From positions 1 to 6,841 of the forward strand of contig JAEZQV010000503.1 of NCBI GenBank assembly GCA_023441125.1: DNA of 6,841 bases, in the 5' to 3' direction. Below the pieces are notes generated by a model. That model was not told where the DNA came from. It made no database searches and saw nothing but the letters and a program-made list of their open reading frames with translations. How positions within the stretch are numbered: position 1 is the first letter of the stretch; each line of letters starts with the position of its first letter. This stretch comes from Bacillota bacterium (GTDB lineage Bacteria; Bacillota_C; Negativicutes; Sporomusales; Sporomusaceae). The position numbers and the translations under genes were made by a program. Below, piece by piece: positions 6,091 through 6,841 of the stretch.

Positions 6091-6841
6091 ATGGCCAATT
6101 TCTTTATTAACCGCCCCGTTTTCGCCATCGTTTTATCGATTATCATTACCCTGGTAGGTGTAACCGCCGCTTTTACGCTGCCGATAGCCCAATATCCGCA
6201 AATTTCTCCGCCGACAATTGCCGTAAGTGCTACCTATGAGGGCGCTAATGCCGATGTTGTCGACCAGACGGTGGCCCAGGTCATTGAAGAGCAAGTCAAC
6301 GGGGTGGAAGACATGGTGTATATGTCTTCCACCAGTACCGACTCCGGTTCCTATTCACTCAATGTGCAGTTTGAGACCGAGAAAAACTCGGATACGGCAT
6401 CCGTACAGACCCAAAACCGGGTTGCGCAGGCCAATGCCTCTCTGCCCAGCACCGTGCAAACCTCCGGGGTTACGACCCGGAAATCTTCCCAGGATATGTC
6501 GCTGATATTTACGCTTTGGTCGCCGAGTGACAGTTATGACAGCAAATTCATGAAAAACTACGGCACTATTTACATGGTGGATGATATCAAACGGGTCAAA
6601 GGTGTCGGCGAAGTGACGGCCTTTGGCTCCGACTACAGTATGCGGATCTGGCTGCAGCCGGAAAAAATGGCGCAGCTGGGCATTGCGGTCAGTGAAGTAA
6701 CTGCGGCGATCGAAACCCAAAACGTACAGGCCGCCGCCGGCGCATTCGGCAAGATGCCGGCAGATTCCAGGCAGCAATTTCAATATACCGCCAAGGTAAA
6801 AGGCCGCCTTACCGATCAGAAGGAATTCGAAGATATCATTG
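6091..6841 (+). CDS. RND multidrug efflux permease, AcrB/HAE-1 family (3' truncated)
   Basis: Proton-driven inner-membrane pump of the tripartite system; about 250 of roughly 1,040 expected residues are in the window and the frame is open at the last base. The N-terminus MANFFINRPVFA is the classic AcrB start, followed by transmembrane helix 1 (about 10-28). PIAQYPQISPPTIAVSATYEGA (31-52) and VVDQTVAQVIEEQVNGVEDM (56-75) match the PN1 porter subdomain. NYGTIYMVDDIKRVKGVGEVTAFG (156-179) and ETQNVQAAAGAFG (208-220) match PN2. An ATG also occurs at 6088, but the one at 6091 is preferred because AGGGGG (6078-6083) is then 7 nt away and the N-terminus lines up with the family. The first bases of that site overlap the adaptor's stop codon. 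Substrates cannot be predicted from this part. Confidence 0.95.
   Translation, partial: MANFFINRPVFAIVLSIIITLVGVTAAFTLPIAQYPQISPPTIAVSATYEGANADVVDQTVAQVIEEQVNGVEDMVYMSSTSTDSGSYSLNVQFETEKNSDTASVQTQNRVAQANASLPSTVQTSGVTTRKSSQDMSLIFTLWSPSDSYDSKFMKNYGTIYMVDDIKRVKGVGEVTAFGSDYSMRIWLQPEKMAQLGIAVSEVTAAIETQNVQAAAGAFGKMPADSRQQFQYTAKVKGRLTDQKEFEDII

Noticed and set aside
6227..6783. Open frames inside the RND permease (plus 6227-6505, minus 6355-6783)
   Set aside because: The permease frame is continuous from 6091 to the window end with clear AcrB motifs; these are out-of-frame shadows.

Overview
The window most likely comes from a diderm (Gram-negative-walled) Firmicute of the Negativicutes type (Sporomusa/Pelosinus-like). 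The gene starts have strong Firmicutes-style AGGAGG ribosome binding sites, and one start is TTG. Yet the window also encodes a TolC-type outer-membrane channel with a periplasmic adaptor and an RND pump, which only make sense in a cell with two membranes. The genus is inference; no rRNA or other marker is present.

Layout. (1) 1-690, plus: the 3' part of a TRAP-transporter solute-binding protein (DctP family), closed by a strong symmetric terminator at 726-763 that can also stop transcription from the other side. (2) 816-2140, minus: a two-gene, overlapping, translationally coupled unit. It holds a HAD-fold nucleotidase-like protein (NT5C/YqfW type) followed by a small stand-alone archaeo-eukaryotic-primase-like (AEP) protein. 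In the latter, one of the two expected metal-binding aspartates of motif I appears to be asparagine. (3) 2278-2835, minus: a Ser/Thr/Ala-rich, probably disordered protein with two short conserved-looking segments. A 47-nt imperfect hairpin lies between it and the nucleotidase gene. (4) 2929-3360, minus: a MarR-family regulator with a TTG start. (5) 3576-6841, plus: a tripartite efflux operon in the order TolC-like channel, adaptor, RND permease; the permease runs off the window.

The MarR gene and the efflux operon are divergent. A perfect 50-bp palindrome (3400-3449) sits between them. It contains two 17-bp pseudo-palindromic half-units (ATTTA-N7-TAAAT) with centres 21 bp apart, next to or overlapping the likely promoters on both sides. 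The simplest model is that a MarR dimer pair represses both its own gene and the pump, and that a pump substrate releases it.

The least explained part is the nucleotidase/AEP-like pair: a nucleotide-processing enzyme coupled to a primase-fold protein with altered metal ligands, and no helicase, ligase, nuclease or phage gene in view. I could not run any database search, so family calls rest on motifs read by eye.
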